Below, piece after piece: positions 31,047-39,812 of a stretch of DNA of 64,000 nucleotides. The notes below the pieces were generated by a model. That model searched no databases, had not been told where the DNA came from, and worked only from the letters and a program-made list of their open reading frames with translations. Source of the stretch: Shimia sp. CNT1-13L.2 (lineage in GTDB: Bacteria; Pseudomonadota; Alphaproteobacteria; Rhodobacterales; Rhodobacteraceae); contig NZ_JANDJO010000003.1 in assembly GCF_024331145.1 (NCBI RefSeq), positions 372,001 to 436,000 on the forward strand. Reading direction: 5' to 3'. The number at the start of each line of letters is the position of its first letter. Positions within the stretch are counted from its first letter, which is position 1. The translations under genes and the position numbers were made by a program.

Positions 31047-31277
31047 TCAGGCGCGCCAGAATCTCTTGGCGGCTTCGGCTTTCGCCTCTTCCAGGCTGAT
31101 GCCAATATCCTGTAGACGCGCCGCCTCGAGACGGGCCAGCGCCCTCCGAGTGCGTGCGCGTCGGTCCCACTTGGTGACGAGCACAGCAAAGGCCAGAGCC
31201 CAGCGAGCGATGACCGGAAGAGGGTGGTCCTGCACGAATGAGATCAGCTGAATGCTGTTGTTTGCCGTCTGTACCAT
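31047..31277 (-). CDS. DUF1127-family small protein
   Basis: 76-residue protein. The C-terminal third carries the DUF1127 pattern: R-x-R-x-x-R-x-x-L-x-x-L, then LQDIGISLEEAKAEAAKRFWRA, matching the usual LxDIGLxRxxAxxExxxxFWR. The N-terminal part has a hydrophobic stretch (PVIARWALAFAVLVTKW) that may associate with membrane. AAGGAG lies six bases before the ATG at 31277; the longer frame to 31376 is rejected. Family members in alphaproteobacteria have been tied to RNA turnover and phosphate or carbon metabolism. A MocR operator lies directly upstream, so it is probably controlled by the divergent regulator. Confidence 0.85.
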   Translation of the reverse strand: MVQTANNSIQLISFVQDHPLPVIARWALAFAVLVTKWDRRARTRRALARLEAARLQDIGISLEEAKAEAAKRFWRA

Positions 31278-31289
31278 TGGGAACTCCTT

Positions 31290-31433
31290 TTGTATTGATA
31301 CAATTTGCGACTTAGAGTAGGTATTTGATACAATTGTGCCGATCGGAAAGACAGGAAAACATTGTGACTGATACAATTTGGCCGCCAGATTTCGAGAAAT
31401 CGTCCGAATCCAAGTATATTGTATTGGTACAAT
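31290..31433. promoter_or_regulatory. Repeated MocR-type operator sites between DUF1127 gene and regulator
   Basis: Four related sites share the core (T)GATACAAT. Site 1, 31290-31303, is the palindrome TTGTATTGATACAA. Site 2, 31321-31334, is GTATTTGATACAAT. Site 3, 31368-31378, is CTGATACAATT at the regulator start. Site 4, 31418-31433, is the palindrome ATTGTA-N4-TACAAT inside the regulator's coding sequence. Site 1 sits in the DUF1127 5' region. GntR/MocR proteins usually bind such repeats. Confidence 0.7.
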
Positions 31434-32758
31434 CCCTCCGCGCGGCGGTGCGGTCCGGCGAAATGGGCCCCGGCGAAAAGCTCCCGCCAGTGCGGGAGTT
31501 GGCCTGGAAGCTTGGCATTACCCCCGGAACCGTTGCGCGTGCCTATAAGCTCGCGGTCGAGGAAGGGTTGCTTGAGACAACGGTCGGGCGCGGCACCTTT
31601 GTGTCGTCCGGCAAGCGCGAGGAGGTGCCGGAAGAGGTGTCGCTCGTGGCCCACATGGCGAGCGACGATTTGAACCTGCGCGGCATTCGGGTGCCCGACG
31701 TCGGGCAGGACAGCATTATTCAGGGGATCATGCGTAAGCTGGGGGCAGAGGGTGGCATGGGCTATATCGACTGTCCGACGCCGCTCAAGGATGTGGCGGC
31801 GCGTCAGGCGGTTGTGCGCTGGATCGGTCAGGATCGCGTGGGCCGGTTCACCGAAGACGAGGTGGTGCTGGGGCTTGGGGCGCAACACACCGTGATCCTG
31901 ACCTTGCAAGCCTGTCTGCACGGGGCGAACCCGATCATCCTGACCGAGGAACTGGCCTTTCCCGGCGTGCGCCACGCGGCCCGTCTTTTGCGGGCGCAGG
32001 TCATCGGCGTGCCGATGGATGCCGAGGGGCTGAGACCGGACAAGCTGGAAGAGATTCTGCGCCAGCATGGGGGGCAGGTCTTGTTGACCGCTGCGGAAAC
32101 CCACAGCCCGACGACCCTGCGCACCTCGCTTGAGCGTCGTCGCGAGATTGCAGAGGTGGCCCGCCGCTACCAGTTGCAGATCATCGAGGATGATTGCCAC
32201 ACGGTGACGCGGCCCGAGTTGCCAGCCTACCGGGCAATCTGTCCCGAACGGGCGTGGTACGTGTCGTCGCTCACGAAATCCGTCTCTGCGGCGATGCGCT
32301 TTGGCTTTGTGGTCTGCGCCAAGGGGCAGGAGGGGGCTGCGCAGCAGGTGTCACAATCGTCCTTTTACGGGCTGCCCCTGCCGATGCTGGATATCTGCGC
32401 CGAGCTTATCAACAGCGGTCAGGCCGAGGTCATTCGCCAGCGCGTCGAAGACCGTGTGCGCAAAAGGGTGCAACTGGCGCTGAACATTCTGGGCCATTGG
32501 GACGTGCAGTGGCGCCCGGATGTTCCCTTTATCTGGATCAGGCTGCCGCGCGGCTGGCGTTGTTCCACCTTCATGCTGGCCTGTGGCAACGAGGGCATCG
32601 GCATCAAGCCCGCCGACGAGTTTGCATTGCCGGATGGACCGGTGCCAAATGCCGTGCGGATCGGCCTTAATCCTGATATTGCCGACCGCGAGTTCGAGGT
32701 CGCGATGCGAAAACTGTCCGATATCCTGTCAAAACCGCCCGCAGATGTGGATTTTTAA
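31364..32758 (+). CDS. MocR-type transcriptional regulator (GntR HTH + aminotransferase-like domain)
   Basis: 464 residues. N-terminal GntR winged helix (GPGEKLPPVRELAWKLGITPGTVARAYKLAVEEGLL), linker, then a fold-type I aminotransferase domain that binds PLP as effector. The Schiff-base lysine is in SSLTKSVSAAMRFGF, with the PLP aspartate in IIEDDCHT. The GTG at 31364 has AGGA seven bases upstream; a TTG at 31325 lacks support. Not enough is visible to call it PdxR, since no pdxS/T genes are adjacent. It probably regulates the divergent DUF1127 gene and itself through the repeated sites. Confidence 0.88.
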   Translation: MTDTIWPPDFEKSSESKYIVLVQSLRAAVRSGEMGPGEKLPPVRELAWKLGITPGTVARAYKLAVEEGLLETTVGRGTFVSSGKREEVPEEVSLVAHMASDDLNLRGIRVPDVGQDSIIQGIMRKLGAEGGMGYIDCPTPLKDVAARQAVVRWIGQDRVGRFTEDEVVLGLGAQHTVILTLQACLHGANPIILTEELAFPGVRHAARLLRAQVIGVPMDAEGLRPDKLEEILRQHGGQVLLTAAETHSPTTLRTSLERRREIAEVARRYQLQIIEDDCHTVTRPELPAYRAICPERAWYVSSLTKSVSAAMRFGFVVCAKGQEGAAQQVSQSSFYGLPLPMLDICAELINSGQAEVIRQRVEDRVRKRVQLALNILGHWDVQWRPDVPFIWIRLPRGWRCSTFMLACGNEGIGIKPADEFALPDGPVPNAVRIGLNPDIADREFEVAMRKLSDILSKPPADVDF

Positions 32759-32823
32759 TGGGGTAAAATAATACCTAATTTGCAACCTGTTGTTTTATAT
32801 CATTTAATTCGGAAATAGTGCGC

Positions 32824-32851
32824 TTGACTGTGTTTGTGACACCTTTATAAC
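32824..32851 (+). promoter_or_regulatory. Sigma70-type promoter for rplM-rpsI
   Basis: TTGACT (32824-32829), 16-base spacer, TATAAC (32846-32851), ending 66 bases before the rplM start. It is a close match to the housekeeping consensus, as expected for ribosomal protein genes. Confidence 0.65.
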
Positions 32852-32917
32852 CCGCCCATCGAATTTCGGTGCGTCCGTCTTGGGCGCATTCGTCAACCAA
32901 ACATCAGGTAGACTGAC

Positions 32918-33379
32918 ATGAAAACCTTTTCTGCTACTCCGGCAGACATCGAAAAGAAATGGATCATCATCGACGCCGAGGGCGTGGTGCTGGGCCGTCT
33001 CGCATCGATCGTCGCCATGCGCCTGCGCGGCAAGCACAAGGCATCGTTCACCCCCCACATGGACATGGGTGACAACGTCATCGTCGTAAACGCCGACAAG
33101 GTCCAGCTGACCGGTCGCAAGCGTTCGGACAAGAAATACTACTGGCACACTGGCCACCCGGGCGGCATCAAGCACCGCACCGCCGAACAGATCCTGGAAG
33201 GCGAGTATCCGGAGCGTGTGGTCATGAAAGCTGTTCAGCGCATGCTGCCCGGCGGCAAGCTGTCGCGCAAGCAGATGACCAACCTGCGCGTTTACGCTGG
33301 CGCAGAGCATCCGCACGAGGCGCAAGCCCCGGAAGTGCTGGATGTGAAATCCATGAACTCGAAAAACACCCGGAGCTAA
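32918..33379 (+). CDS. rplM: 50S ribosomal protein L13
   Basis: Large-subunit protein L13, 153 residues, slightly longer than the E. coli form, as usual in alphaproteobacteria. Signature blocks: [21 protein letters not shown] at residues ~12-32, [18 protein letters not shown], and [25 protein letters not shown] near the C-terminus. AGGT lies before the ATG and a strong promoter is 66 bases upstream. It pairs with rpsI, the universal order. Confidence 0.98.
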   Translation: MKTFSATPADIEKKWIIIDAEGVVLGRLASIVAMRLRGKHKASFTPHMDMGDNVIVVNADKVQLTGRKRSDKKYYWHTGHPGGIKHRTAEQILEGEYPERVVMKAVQRMLPGGKLSRKQMTNLRVYAGAEHPHEAQAPEVLDVKSMNSKNTRS

Positions 33380-33382
33380 TCA

Positions 33383-33868
33383 ATGGCTGATCAAATCAAC
33401 TCGCTTGAAGAGCTGAACGCCGTTGCTGGTGCAGAAGCTGTTGTCGAAGTAGAAGCCCCCCGCGAGCCGGTTCGTGACGAACTGGGCCGTTCCTATGCCA
33501 CCGGCAAGCGTAAAGACGCTGTTGCCCGTGTATGGGTCAAGCCGGGTTCGGGCAAAGTTGTCGTGAACGGCAAGGACATGGACAAGTACTTTGCACGTCC
33601 GGTTCTTCAGCTGATCCTGCGCCAGCCCTTCCAGGTTGCCGGCGTTGAAGGTGAATTCGACGTATTCGCCACCGTTAAAGGCGGCGGTTTGACCGGTCAG
33701 GCCGGTGCGGTCAAGCACGGTATCTCGAAAGCTCTGCAACTCTACGAACCGTCGCTGCGTGGCGCTCTGAAAGCCGCTGGCTTCCTGACCCGTGACTCGC
33801 GCGTTGTTGAACGTAAGAAATACGGTAAGCGCAAAGCACGTCGTTCGTTCCAGTTCTCGAAGCGTTAA
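33383..33868 (+). CDS. rpsI: 30S ribosomal protein S9
   Basis: Small-subunit protein S9, 161 residues with an acidic N-terminal extension of about 30 residues before the conserved core, typical of alphaproteobacteria. Core: [48 protein letters not shown], and the basic C-terminus [18 protein letters not shown] that reaches the P-site tRNA. It starts three bases after the rplM stop. Confidence 0.98.
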   Translation: MADQINSLEELNAVAGAEAVVEVEAPREPVRDELGRSYATGKRKDAVARVWVKPGSGKVVVNGKDMDKYFARPVLQLILRQPFQVAGVEGEFDVFATVKGGGLTGQAGAVKHGISKALQLYEPSLRGALKAAGFLTRDSRVVERKKYGKRKARRSFQFSKR

Positions 33869-33890
33869 GCTCGACTGGACAAGAGATTAC

Positions 33891-33922
33891 AAAGGGTCGC
33901 CTTCGGGCGGCCCTTTTTCGTT
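33891..33922 (+). terminator. Rho-independent terminator of rplM-rpsI
   Basis: AAAGGGTCGCC, a TTCG tetraloop, then GGCGGCCCTTTTT. The strong stem with a T-run lies 22 bases after the rpsI stop. Confidence 0.85.
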
Positions 33923-33980
33923 TTGTTTTGCGGCCAGAGGGCATTCGAGAAGGGCAGCGACTGCTTGGGCGGGCGCGAAT

Positions 33981-34027
33981 GCGCCTGCCGGGAGGCAGGC
34001 AGGCGCAGCCCGGCGGGGCCGCCGGGC
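33981..34027. repeat. Two tandem GC-rich hairpins
   Basis: Stem GCGCCTGCC (33981-33989) with GGCAGGCGC (33998-34006), directly followed by GCCCGGCGG (34008-34016) with CCGCCGGGC (34019-34027). Both 9-bp stems are perfect. They lie just beyond the 3' end of the minus-strand gene at 34049 and after the rpsI terminator. No T-tract is present. Confidence 0.6.
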
Positions 34028-34048
34028 AAACCGGCCCGATAAGCTGAA

Positions 34049-34822
34049 TTATTTCTGCGCGCGACGTTTCTTCAATTCGCGTCGCATCAGCCGGAAGCGG
34101 CGAAAGATCGAACCGCGTTCGCGGTTGATGCTGGTCAGGAGATGGCAGGCAAGGGGGCGCAGAACCGGATCGGTTTCAGCGGTGATCCAGATCATGCCAA
34201 GCAGGTTACGATCGAGATCGCCGTTCTTGATCGAATAAGGGGTCATTCCAAGCGGCAGGTTGCTGCGGGTGCGCGTGTCGAGGTCGAAGGGCTGTTTGGC
34301 CTTGAAACCGCTATAGCGTCTTTCGGTTTCGTAGAGTTTGATGAGGCCGAAAAACACGGTCAGTTCTGAGGCGCAACGGCGCTGGACTTCGTTTTCACCG
34401 TAGTCGCGAAAGGTCTGGAGCGCCGACAATTGCCAGCGCACGTCCAGCCGATCCATGAGGAAATCTCCGTGCTCCTGCCACATGGCAAGGAAGATCGCCC
34501 GCGCGATGGGGGGCGGATTGCTGCGGCGGGCGGCGGCGATGGTCAGGGCATGTAGCGCCAGAAATTCGGGCTGGCCTTCGAATTCCTTGCACAGGGTGGT
34601 GTATTTCTCGGCGGCGATCTTGTCGGGGTCCTCGAGCGTCTCAAGTTCGGCGTCTGTCGGGGCAATCACCTTTTGGTCGCGCAGGGGATCAAGCCCGAAT
34701 TGCGCGATGTCGTGCAGGGTCTCGTTCATGCCGCGGTATTCCGCACGATAGGCGGGCGTCTGCTTGACGAGATCGGCAAACCCCTGCGGGTAGGTAAAGG
34801 AGCCTTCGAAGAGGTTTTCCAT
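34049..34822 (-). CDS. Conserved-looking hypothetical protein, 257 residues
   Basis: Function not recognised. The protein is soluble-looking and helical, with no signal peptide or membrane helix. It has acidic and aromatic stretches (TYPQGFADLVKQTPAYRAEYRGM), a middle region HGDFLMDRLDVRWQLSALQTFRDYGENEVQ, and a strongly basic C-terminus (FRRFRLMRRELKKRRAQK) that could bind nucleic acid. The frame opens at 34831, but GAGGA lies eight bases before the ATG at 34822. It follows the TetR gene almost without gap, so the two are probably co-transcribed. Confidence 0.75.
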   Translation of the reverse strand: MENLFEGSFTYPQGFADLVKQTPAYRAEYRGMNETLHDIAQFGLDPLRDQKVIAPTDAELETLEDPDKIAAEKYTTLCKEFEGQPEFLALHALTIAAARRSNPPPIARAIFLAMWQEHGDFLMDRLDVRWQLSALQTFRDYGENEVQRRCASELTVFFGLIKLYETERRYSGFKAKQPFDLDTRTRSNLPLGMTPYSIKNGDLDRNLLGMIWITAETDPVLRPLACHLLTSINRERGSIFRRFRLMRRELKKRRAQK

Positions 34823-34833
34823 CACGTCCATCC

Positions 34834-35451
34834 TCAGCTGTCCGAGTCGATCAGGCCAAGCCCGCGCAAGTAAACGCCAATACCGCTTTCCAGCAGGTCT
34901 TCGGGCGGAAACGGGCTTTGGGTTCCGGGCGAGTTCCGCGCGAAAAGTTCCACAACCCCGTGGCTCATGGCCCAGATATGGGCGCTGAACATGCTGGCGG
35001 GCGGGCGTTTCTCGGGCGGGATATGGCGGCTCAGATCCTCGGCAGCCCGCTCCATGACACCTCGCGCGCGCGCCGCGACATCGGCCAGTTCAGGTGTCCG
35101 GTTCACCGAGATGCCGCTTTCGAACATTGCGATATAGTGGCCGGGGTACTTGCGGGCAAAGGCGAGATAGGCACGCCCGGTGGCCTCGAACGAGGCAAGC
35201 GCAGAGGGCTGGCCCTTGTCATAGGCGTATTGCATCAGGTCGGCGAAGATCACATAGCCCTGGCGTGCGGCCTCGGCGATCAGGTCCTCGCGGCCTTCGA
35301 AATGGCGGTAGACCGCCGCCGGCGTCACACCTGCCTGTTTCGCGGCCTCGGACAGGGTAAAGCCGGTGGGCCCTTTTGCCTCGATAAGTTTCAGGGCCGC
35401 TTCGACAAGAGCCTGGCGCAGATTGCCGTGATGATAGCCGCGTTTAGGCAT
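34834..35451 (-). CDS. TetR-family transcriptional regulator
   Basis: 205-residue repressor. The N-terminal helix-turn-helix is clear: [45 protein letters not shown] (residues ~12-56). The C-terminal ligand domain resembles the WHG/TetR_C_13 type ([24 protein letters not shown]). The ATG at 35451 is preferred; the open frame upstream lies inside ppk2. The start overlaps the ppk2 stop by eight bases. Ligand and targets are unknown; it may regulate its own cluster. Confidence 0.9.
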   Translation of the reverse strand: MPKRGYHHGNLRQALVEAALKLIEAKGPTGFTLSEAAKQAGVTPAAVYRHFEGREDLIAEAARQGYVIFADLMQYAYDKGQPSALASFEATGRAYLAFARKYPGHYIAMFESGISVNRTPELADVAARARGVMERAAEDLSRHIPPEKRPPASMFSAHIWAMSHGVVELFARNSPGTQSPFPPEDLLESGIGVYLRGLGLIDSDS

Positions 35452-36313
35452 TCCAGATGTCCGGTCCACCGCAAGTTTTTGTATCGATATCACCGATGGC
35501 CTTGGCATCCTTGCGGTCATAGTCAAGCGCGCCCAGAACGGTGCGGATCGCCGCCAGCCGCGCGCGGCGCTTGTCGTCGGAGCGCACGATTGTCCACGGT
35601 GCTTCGGACGTGTGCGAGCGTTCCAGCGTTTCCGAGATCGCGGCGCTGTAGTCATCCCACTTCTTGAGGCCCTCGACGTCGATCCAGCTGAGTTTCCACT
35701 GTTTCAGGGGATCACGCTCGCGGGCCATGAATCGGCGCAACTGCTCTGCGCGTCCGACGTTGAGCCAGAACTTGAACAGGTGAATGCCTTCGTCGACCAG
35801 CATTTTCTCAAAGTCCGGAACCTGCCGGAAGAAGTGCTCGCGTTGAGTGTCGGTGCAGAAGCCAAAGACCTTTTCGACCACGCCGCGATTGTACCAGGAG
35901 CGATCATAGAACACGATTTCCCCGCCAGAGGGCAGGTGGTCGATGTAGCGCTGGAAGTACCATTGCGACTGCTCGGCCTCGGTGGGTTTGGAGAGCGCCA
36001 CAACGCGGGCGCCACGCGGGTTGAGGTTCTCGCGAAAGCGTTTGATGGTGCCACCCTTGCCGGCTGCGTCGCGCCCTTCGAACACGATAGCCACGCGCTG
36101 GCCGCTGTCCTTGGCCCAGCGTTGCAGTTTCACAAGCTCAACCTGAAGCGCCTCGATCTCTTTTTCATAGGCCTTGCGGCTCATGCGTTCGGAATGCGGG
36201 TAGCTGGCATCAAGGATGGCGTCCTTGTCGGCGTCTTTAATGGCCTTGCGGACGGCCTCGGGGGCGTCGTTCTCGTAGAATGCGCTGATGGCGCCATCAA
36301 AGGGCAGCTCCAT
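35444..36313 (-). CDS. ppk2: Polyphosphate kinase 2
   Basis: Transfers phosphate between polyphosphate and nucleotides. 289 residues, the one-domain PPK2 form. Walker [17 protein letters not shown], Walker B/lid [18 protein letters not shown], and the conserved [12 protein letters not shown] and [16 protein letters not shown] blocks are all present. Whether it prefers GDP, ADP or NMP cannot be decided by eye. It overlaps the TetR gene downstream and is separated from the hydrolase gene by 41 bases. Confidence 0.93.
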   Translation of the reverse strand: MELPFDGAISAFYENDAPEAVRKAIKDADKDAILDASYPHSERMSRKAYEKEIEALQVELVKLQRWAKDSGQRVAIVFEGRDAAGKGGTIKRFRENLNPRGARVVALSKPTEAEQSQWYFQRYIDHLPSGGEIVFYDRSWYNRGVVEKVFGFCTDTQREHFFRQVPDFEKMLVDEGIHLFKFWLNVGRAEQLRRFMARERDPLKQWKLSWIDVEGLKKWDDYSAAISETLERSHTSEAPWTIVRSDDKRRARLAAIRTVLGALDYDRKDAKAIGDIDTKTCGGPDIWNA

Positions 36314-36354
36314 GAAACCTCTCCGTTTTTTCTTAATATGGCCTTCGCAGCGGG

Positions 36355-37308
36355 CTAGTGCAATGCAGCGCGGTGCGCGGCCCGGTCGATTGCTGCCGCG
36401 ACATCCCCGGCGGCGACGTGCTGCGGCATGTGGCCGACACCGGCCAGGATGGTGAGCTTTGCGCCGGAAATCCGCGTCACGAGGCGTTCGGCATGGTTCC
36501 AGTGCGGGACGATCGTGTCTTCGTCGCCGTGGATGATTTCCGTCGGCACGGCGATCTCTCCGTACCGCGGATAAAGGGCGTGGATTTCCGACAGCAGGTT
36601 GGCACGCTGAAGCGCGTTGGCCCGCAAGGCGGCGCGGCGGATCGTCAGGCCGGTGCCAAAGTAGGCGCCAAACCCCTTTGGTTCCTTTTGCGGTGTGAAG
36701 ATGCTGGCCATGACCCTGTCAACATAGCTGTCGGTGACAAAAGCCGTGATCAGTGGGATCGCCAGCGGCCCGATCCAGCGGTGCGACACGGTCCGGTAGT
36801 AGCCATCAAGGGGCGTTTCCCAGATGCTGGCCACGGCTGCGACGGGCACAAGCGCCGAGAGGCGGTCAGGGAAATGCACCGCCCAGGCCAATGCAACGGC
36901 GCCGCCATAGCTTTGACCGCAGACGATGGGGCGGGGCGCGCCAAGCTGGGCACAGGCCTTGGACAGGAGGTCGGCCTGTTCGATGATTGTGGCACCCTTG
37001 CCATGCAGCCGGTCGGTATAGCCAAGGCCGGGGCGGTCAAAGACCAGAACGCGGTAACGATCTTCAAGATGGCGCACCAGTTCAAAGGTCATGTCCCGGG
37101 TGCTGCCGCTGGCGCCGTGGATCAGCACCAGATCAGGTCCGCTGCCGCGGATCACGACATGCACGCGGTGGCCGTCGACCTCGAGAAACTCGCCTTCGGG
37201 CGGGTGGCTGGCCTCGGAACGTGCCTCGTGGCGGCGCGCCCGCCACAGGACAACGCCGACGAAGCCCAGAGCAAGAAGGGCGATGAATATCAGGACGTTA
37301 CCGGCCAA
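36355..37308 (-). CDS. Alpha/beta hydrolase with N-terminal membrane anchor
   Basis: 317 residues. An N-terminal hydrophobic helix ([18 protein letters not shown]) is followed by a standard alpha/beta hydrolase: oxyanion motif [12 protein letters not shown], nucleophile elbow [11 protein letters not shown] (Ser), acidic residue in HGDEDTIVP, and catalytic His in GVGHMPQHV. The start appears to be a TTG at 37308 that overlaps the last codons of metA; no nearby ATG or GTG exists before the membrane helix. The anchor suggests action at the membrane, on an unknown ester or similar substrate. Confidence 0.85.
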   Translation of the reverse strand: MAGNVLIFIALLALGFVGVVLWRARRHEARSEASHPPEGEFLEVDGHRVHVVIRGSGPDLVLIHGASGSTRDMTFELVRHLEDRYRVLVFDRPGLGYTDRLHGKGATIIEQADLLSKACAQLGAPRPIVCGQSYGGAVALAWAVHFPDRLSALVPVAAVASIWETPLDGYYRTVSHRWIGPLAIPLITAFVTDSYVDRVMASIFTPQKEPKGFGAYFGTGLTIRRAALRANALQRANLLSEIHALYPRYGEIAVPTEIIHGDEDTIVPHWNHAERLVTRISGAKLTILAGVGHMPQHVAAGDVAAAIDRAAHRAALH

Positions 37309-38221
37309 TCTCGTTCATGTCGTAAGGCGTGGTTTCGTAGATCTCGGTGATCCAGTTGCCATAAAGAAGATGCGCATGGCTGCGCCAGCGGTTCATCGGC
37401 GGCTGGCTTGGATCATCGTCGGGGTAATAGTTCGTCGGCACGTTGATCGGCGTCCCTTCGGCCACGTCGCGATCATACTCCTGCTTGAGCGTGTCGCTGT
37501 CGTATTCGAAGTGGTTGAAAATATAGAGCGCCCGATGCTCGGGATCTTCCACAAGGCAGGGGCCGACTTCGTCGCTGGCCAAGAGGGTCTTCAGGGCCGG
37601 AACACTGTCGATTTCGTCCTGTTTCATCTCGGTCCAGCGGCTGACCGGAATCACGCAGTCATCCGAGAAACCGCGCAGGTAGTGCGAGGCGGAATCGAGA
37701 TTCTTGTGCCGGAAACAGCCAAAGGCCTTGGCATCGAGAATGTGTTTCTTGACGCCATGGAAGTAGTTAATCATCGCCATGCCACCCCAGCACACGCCGA
37801 AGGTGGAATGCACGTGGGTCTGGGTCCAATCAAAGATCTCGCGCAGCTCGTCCCAGTAGGTCACATCGTCAAAGGGCATGTGCTCGATCGGCGCGCCGGT
37901 GATGATGAGACCGTCAAACTTCTCGCCGGAGGCCTTGACCTCGTCGAAGGGGCGATAGAATTCCGCCATATGCTCGGCGGCCGTGTTGCGGGTCTTGTGC
38001 TCGCTCATGCGGATCAGCGAGAGTTCGATCTGCAAGGCGGTGGCCCCGATCAGGCGCGCGAACTGGTTCTCGGTCTGGATCTTCTTGGGCATCAGGTTCA
38101 GCAACCCGATCCGCAAGGGCCGAATATCCTGCCGCGCCGCCTGCCGCTCGGACATGACCATCACACCTTCGCGCGAAAGCACGTCGAAGGCGGGAAGGTG
38201 CGAGGGCAGTTTGATGGGCAT
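37298..38221 (-). CDS. metA: Homoserine O-acyltransferase, MetA family (acetyl- or succinyl-)
   Basis: First committed step of methionine synthesis: acylates the hydroxyl of homoserine. 307 residues, normal length. Catalytic cysteine C144 in [10 protein letters not shown], and the His/Glu pair in YIFNHFEYD near residue 235. [19 protein letters not shown] and [17 protein letters not shown] are signatures. MetA proteins use acetyl-CoA or succinyl-CoA depending on one active-site residue, which was not resolved here. The ATG at 38221 is chosen. A long inverted repeat lies 60-118 bases upstream. Confidence 0.94.
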   Translation of the reverse strand: MPIKLPSHLPAFDVLSREGVMVMSERQAARQDIRPLRIGLLNLMPKKIQTENQFARLIGATALQIELSLIRMSEHKTRNTAAEHMAEFYRPFDEVKASGEKFDGLIITGAPIEHMPFDDVTYWDELREIFDWTQTHVHSTFGVCWGGMAMINYFHGVKKHILDAKAFGCFRHKNLDSASHYLRGFSDDCVIPVSRWTEMKQDEIDSVPALKTLLASDEVGPCLVEDPEHRALYIFNHFEYDSDTLKQEYDRDVAEGTPINVPTNYYPDDDPSQPPMNRWRSHAHLLYGNWITEIYETTPYDMNEIGR

Positions 38222-38280
38222 AACAGTATTCCTAGGCCGTAAAGTCCGCTGTGACATAAGCGGTTTTTGTATTTGATTCC

Positions 38281-38339
38281 AGTGCGAACAAGGGAATTTG
38301 AATTGTCCGGATCTAAATCGCCTTTGGGTTGTTCGCACT
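38281..38339 (-). promoter_or_regulatory. Long inverted repeat in the metA upstream region
   Basis: AGTGCGAACAA (38281-38291) is exactly inverted as TTGTTCGCACT (38329-38339), an 11-bp perfect stem around a 37-base loop. A second small stem (CCGCT/AGCGG) lies between it and the metA ATG. It could be an operator or a leader-RNA structure controlling metA. It does not match the SAM-II core by eye. Confidence 0.5.
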
Positions 38340-38395
38340 TTATGGTAGAGTGGTTGTCACGTTTTGAACCAATTTATTTTTGAACAGGTGATATC

Positions 38396-39394
38396 ATGAG
38401 ATATTCTATGCTCGCCATGGTGGGGGCAACCGTCGCTGCCTGTAGCGCTGCAAGCGTTACTCCCGACATCGAAAAGTTCAGCGATGCTGTGGCCGCGGCC
38501 ATTGTCGCCGAGAACAAGAACTTCGACGAAGTTACTTTCGGAAAGAAAGTCGCCAAGGCACGGCGACTGGACCTCGTGGCCGTGGGAGCGGAGTACCACA
38601 GTTCTGATGCCGAGACTTGTTTGCATAAAAAACCCGCGCTCCGGGCGGTTCAGAAGGACTTTGCCAAAGTCTGCAGGATGATCGCCAAGGATGCCAAAGG
38701 GCGGAAGGTTGCAACGGTGTACGATACGGCAATGGTGCAGGAAACTGCGGCTTACATTGCGCCCGCTACCGATAAGAAAACGGCGCAAGCTTTCCATGCA
38801 AATGGGATCCGGAACGATCTCGATGCCTATGCAAAGGCGCTCAAAGCTATGGCTGAGAGTAACAATGCAGCAGACTTGCAAACGTCCGCTGCCGAGGCGA
38901 TTGGTGCCGCTGGCGGATTGGTGGACGCGGTTCGTGCCTCCGAAAAGTTTACCGGTGAGGGGGGAAGTGCCAAGAAGCTGTCTGCTGTTTCCGAAGTCGT
39001 GGGGCTGGTGGCCAAGGAACTTGCCGAAGCTGCCAAGTATCGGAAAATTCGCAGCGTGGTAAAAAGCGCGGATCCCTTTGTTCGCAGGGCTTCTGTGCAA
39101 CTGGCTTTGATCGCCTACGAAAGCGAAAAGGAAGGTCTCGAGACAACAGCGGCACTTTTGACAACTGCGTTGGAGGATTTCGACGCCGGAACCGAGGCCG
39201 GACTGGCGGCAATTGAAAAGGCCCACAAAGATATCGTCGAAGCCGACGAGAAAGCCAGGTACCGGATTTATTCCGACATCGGCCGCACACACGCGGCTAT
39301 TTTGAAGAGCCTCACCAACGGAGGCTCGCTTGAAGATTTTCAAGAAGCGCAATCGCGTATCGTGGCCCTGCTAGAGGCCGTGAACAAATTGTAA
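38396..39394 (+). CDS. Predicted lipoprotein of unknown function, 332 residues
   Basis: No family recognised. The N-terminus MRYSMLAMVGATVAAC is a short lipoprotein signal with lipobox VAAC and lipidation Cys at 16. The mature part is alpha-helical, rich in A, K, E and D, with two cysteines around residues 80-100 (ETCLHKKPAL, KVCRMIAKD) and a small-residue segment (SAAEAIGAAGGLVDAV) in the middle. AGGTGA precedes the ATG. Codon use is less GC-biased than in the neighbouring genes. It is followed 15 bases later by a helical cytosolic protein, and the pair probably forms one operon. Confidence 0.7.
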   Translation: MRYSMLAMVGATVAACSAASVTPDIEKFSDAVAAAIVAENKNFDEVTFGKKVAKARRLDLVAVGAEYHSSDAETCLHKKPALRAVQKDFAKVCRMIAKDAKGRKVATVYDTAMVQETAAYIAPATDKKTAQAFHANGIRNDLDAYAKALKAMAESNNAADLQTSAAEAIGAAGGLVDAVRASEKFTGEGGSAKKLSAVSEVVGLVAKELAEAAKYRKIRSVVKSADPFVRRASVQLALIAYESEKEGLETTAALLTTALEDFDAGTEAGLAAIEKAHKDIVEADEKARYRIYSDIGRTHAAILKSLTNGGSLEDFQEAQSRIVALLEAVNKL

Positions 39395-39409
39395 TTTAGG
39401 AGAAATTTC

Positions 39410-39796
39410 ATGAACCAGAGCGTTATTCCCGAAAACGAATTCGACAAACTACTGCATCTCGTGGAGATCCTTCGAGGCCACTTTTCCAAGATCTACAGCA
39501 AGTCCGAACGTGAGCTCATTCGGTTGCGCCGAGCCCGCGACAGAGAGGGCTTCGATGCGCTGAAGGCAGTGCGTGCCGAGATGCGGCGCGAATACGATGA
39601 GGCGCTCGATTTGATCGCGGAAAAGCTCATCACACCGGAGCAACTGATGAAAACACGCAAGAAATTGCGGGAGGCTGCGGACAAGGCCTACAAGTTCCTG
39701 AAGGACATCAAGGAGATCAACGCGGGTCTAGAAGACTTTAAGAAAGCCGCGGAGTTTCTCAGCAAGCTTGTCGGCGATCTTAGAGTCTTCCTGTAG
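39410..39796 (+). CDS. Small helical coiled-coil protein, 128 residues, unknown function
   Basis: No family recognised. The protein has no signal peptide or membrane helix and is almost entirely charged helix: HFSKIYSKSERELIRLRRARDREGFDALK, then EEALDL-like heptads and KTRKKLREAADKAYKFLKDIKEI. Long coiled-coil or helical-bundle structure is likely. A good ribosome site, AGGAGAAATTTC, lies before the ATG. It follows the lipoprotein gene with a 15-base gap and is convergent with the P-loop gene. Lower GC than its surroundings, as in its partner. Confidence 0.7.
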   Translation: MNQSVIPENEFDKLLHLVEILRGHFSKIYSKSERELIRLRRARDREGFDALKAVRAEMRREYDEALDLIAEKLITPEQLMKTRKKLREAADKAYKFLKDIKEINAGLEDFKKAAEFLSKLVGDLRVFL

Positions 39797-39812
39797 CGCT
39801 TGCCTTGCTGGC

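Noticed and set aside
38222-38340. SAM-II riboswitch upstream of metA
   Set aside because: The 5' hairpin and the later GCTAAAG-type pseudoknot partner of SAM-II could not be found; only an unrelated long inverted repeat is present.
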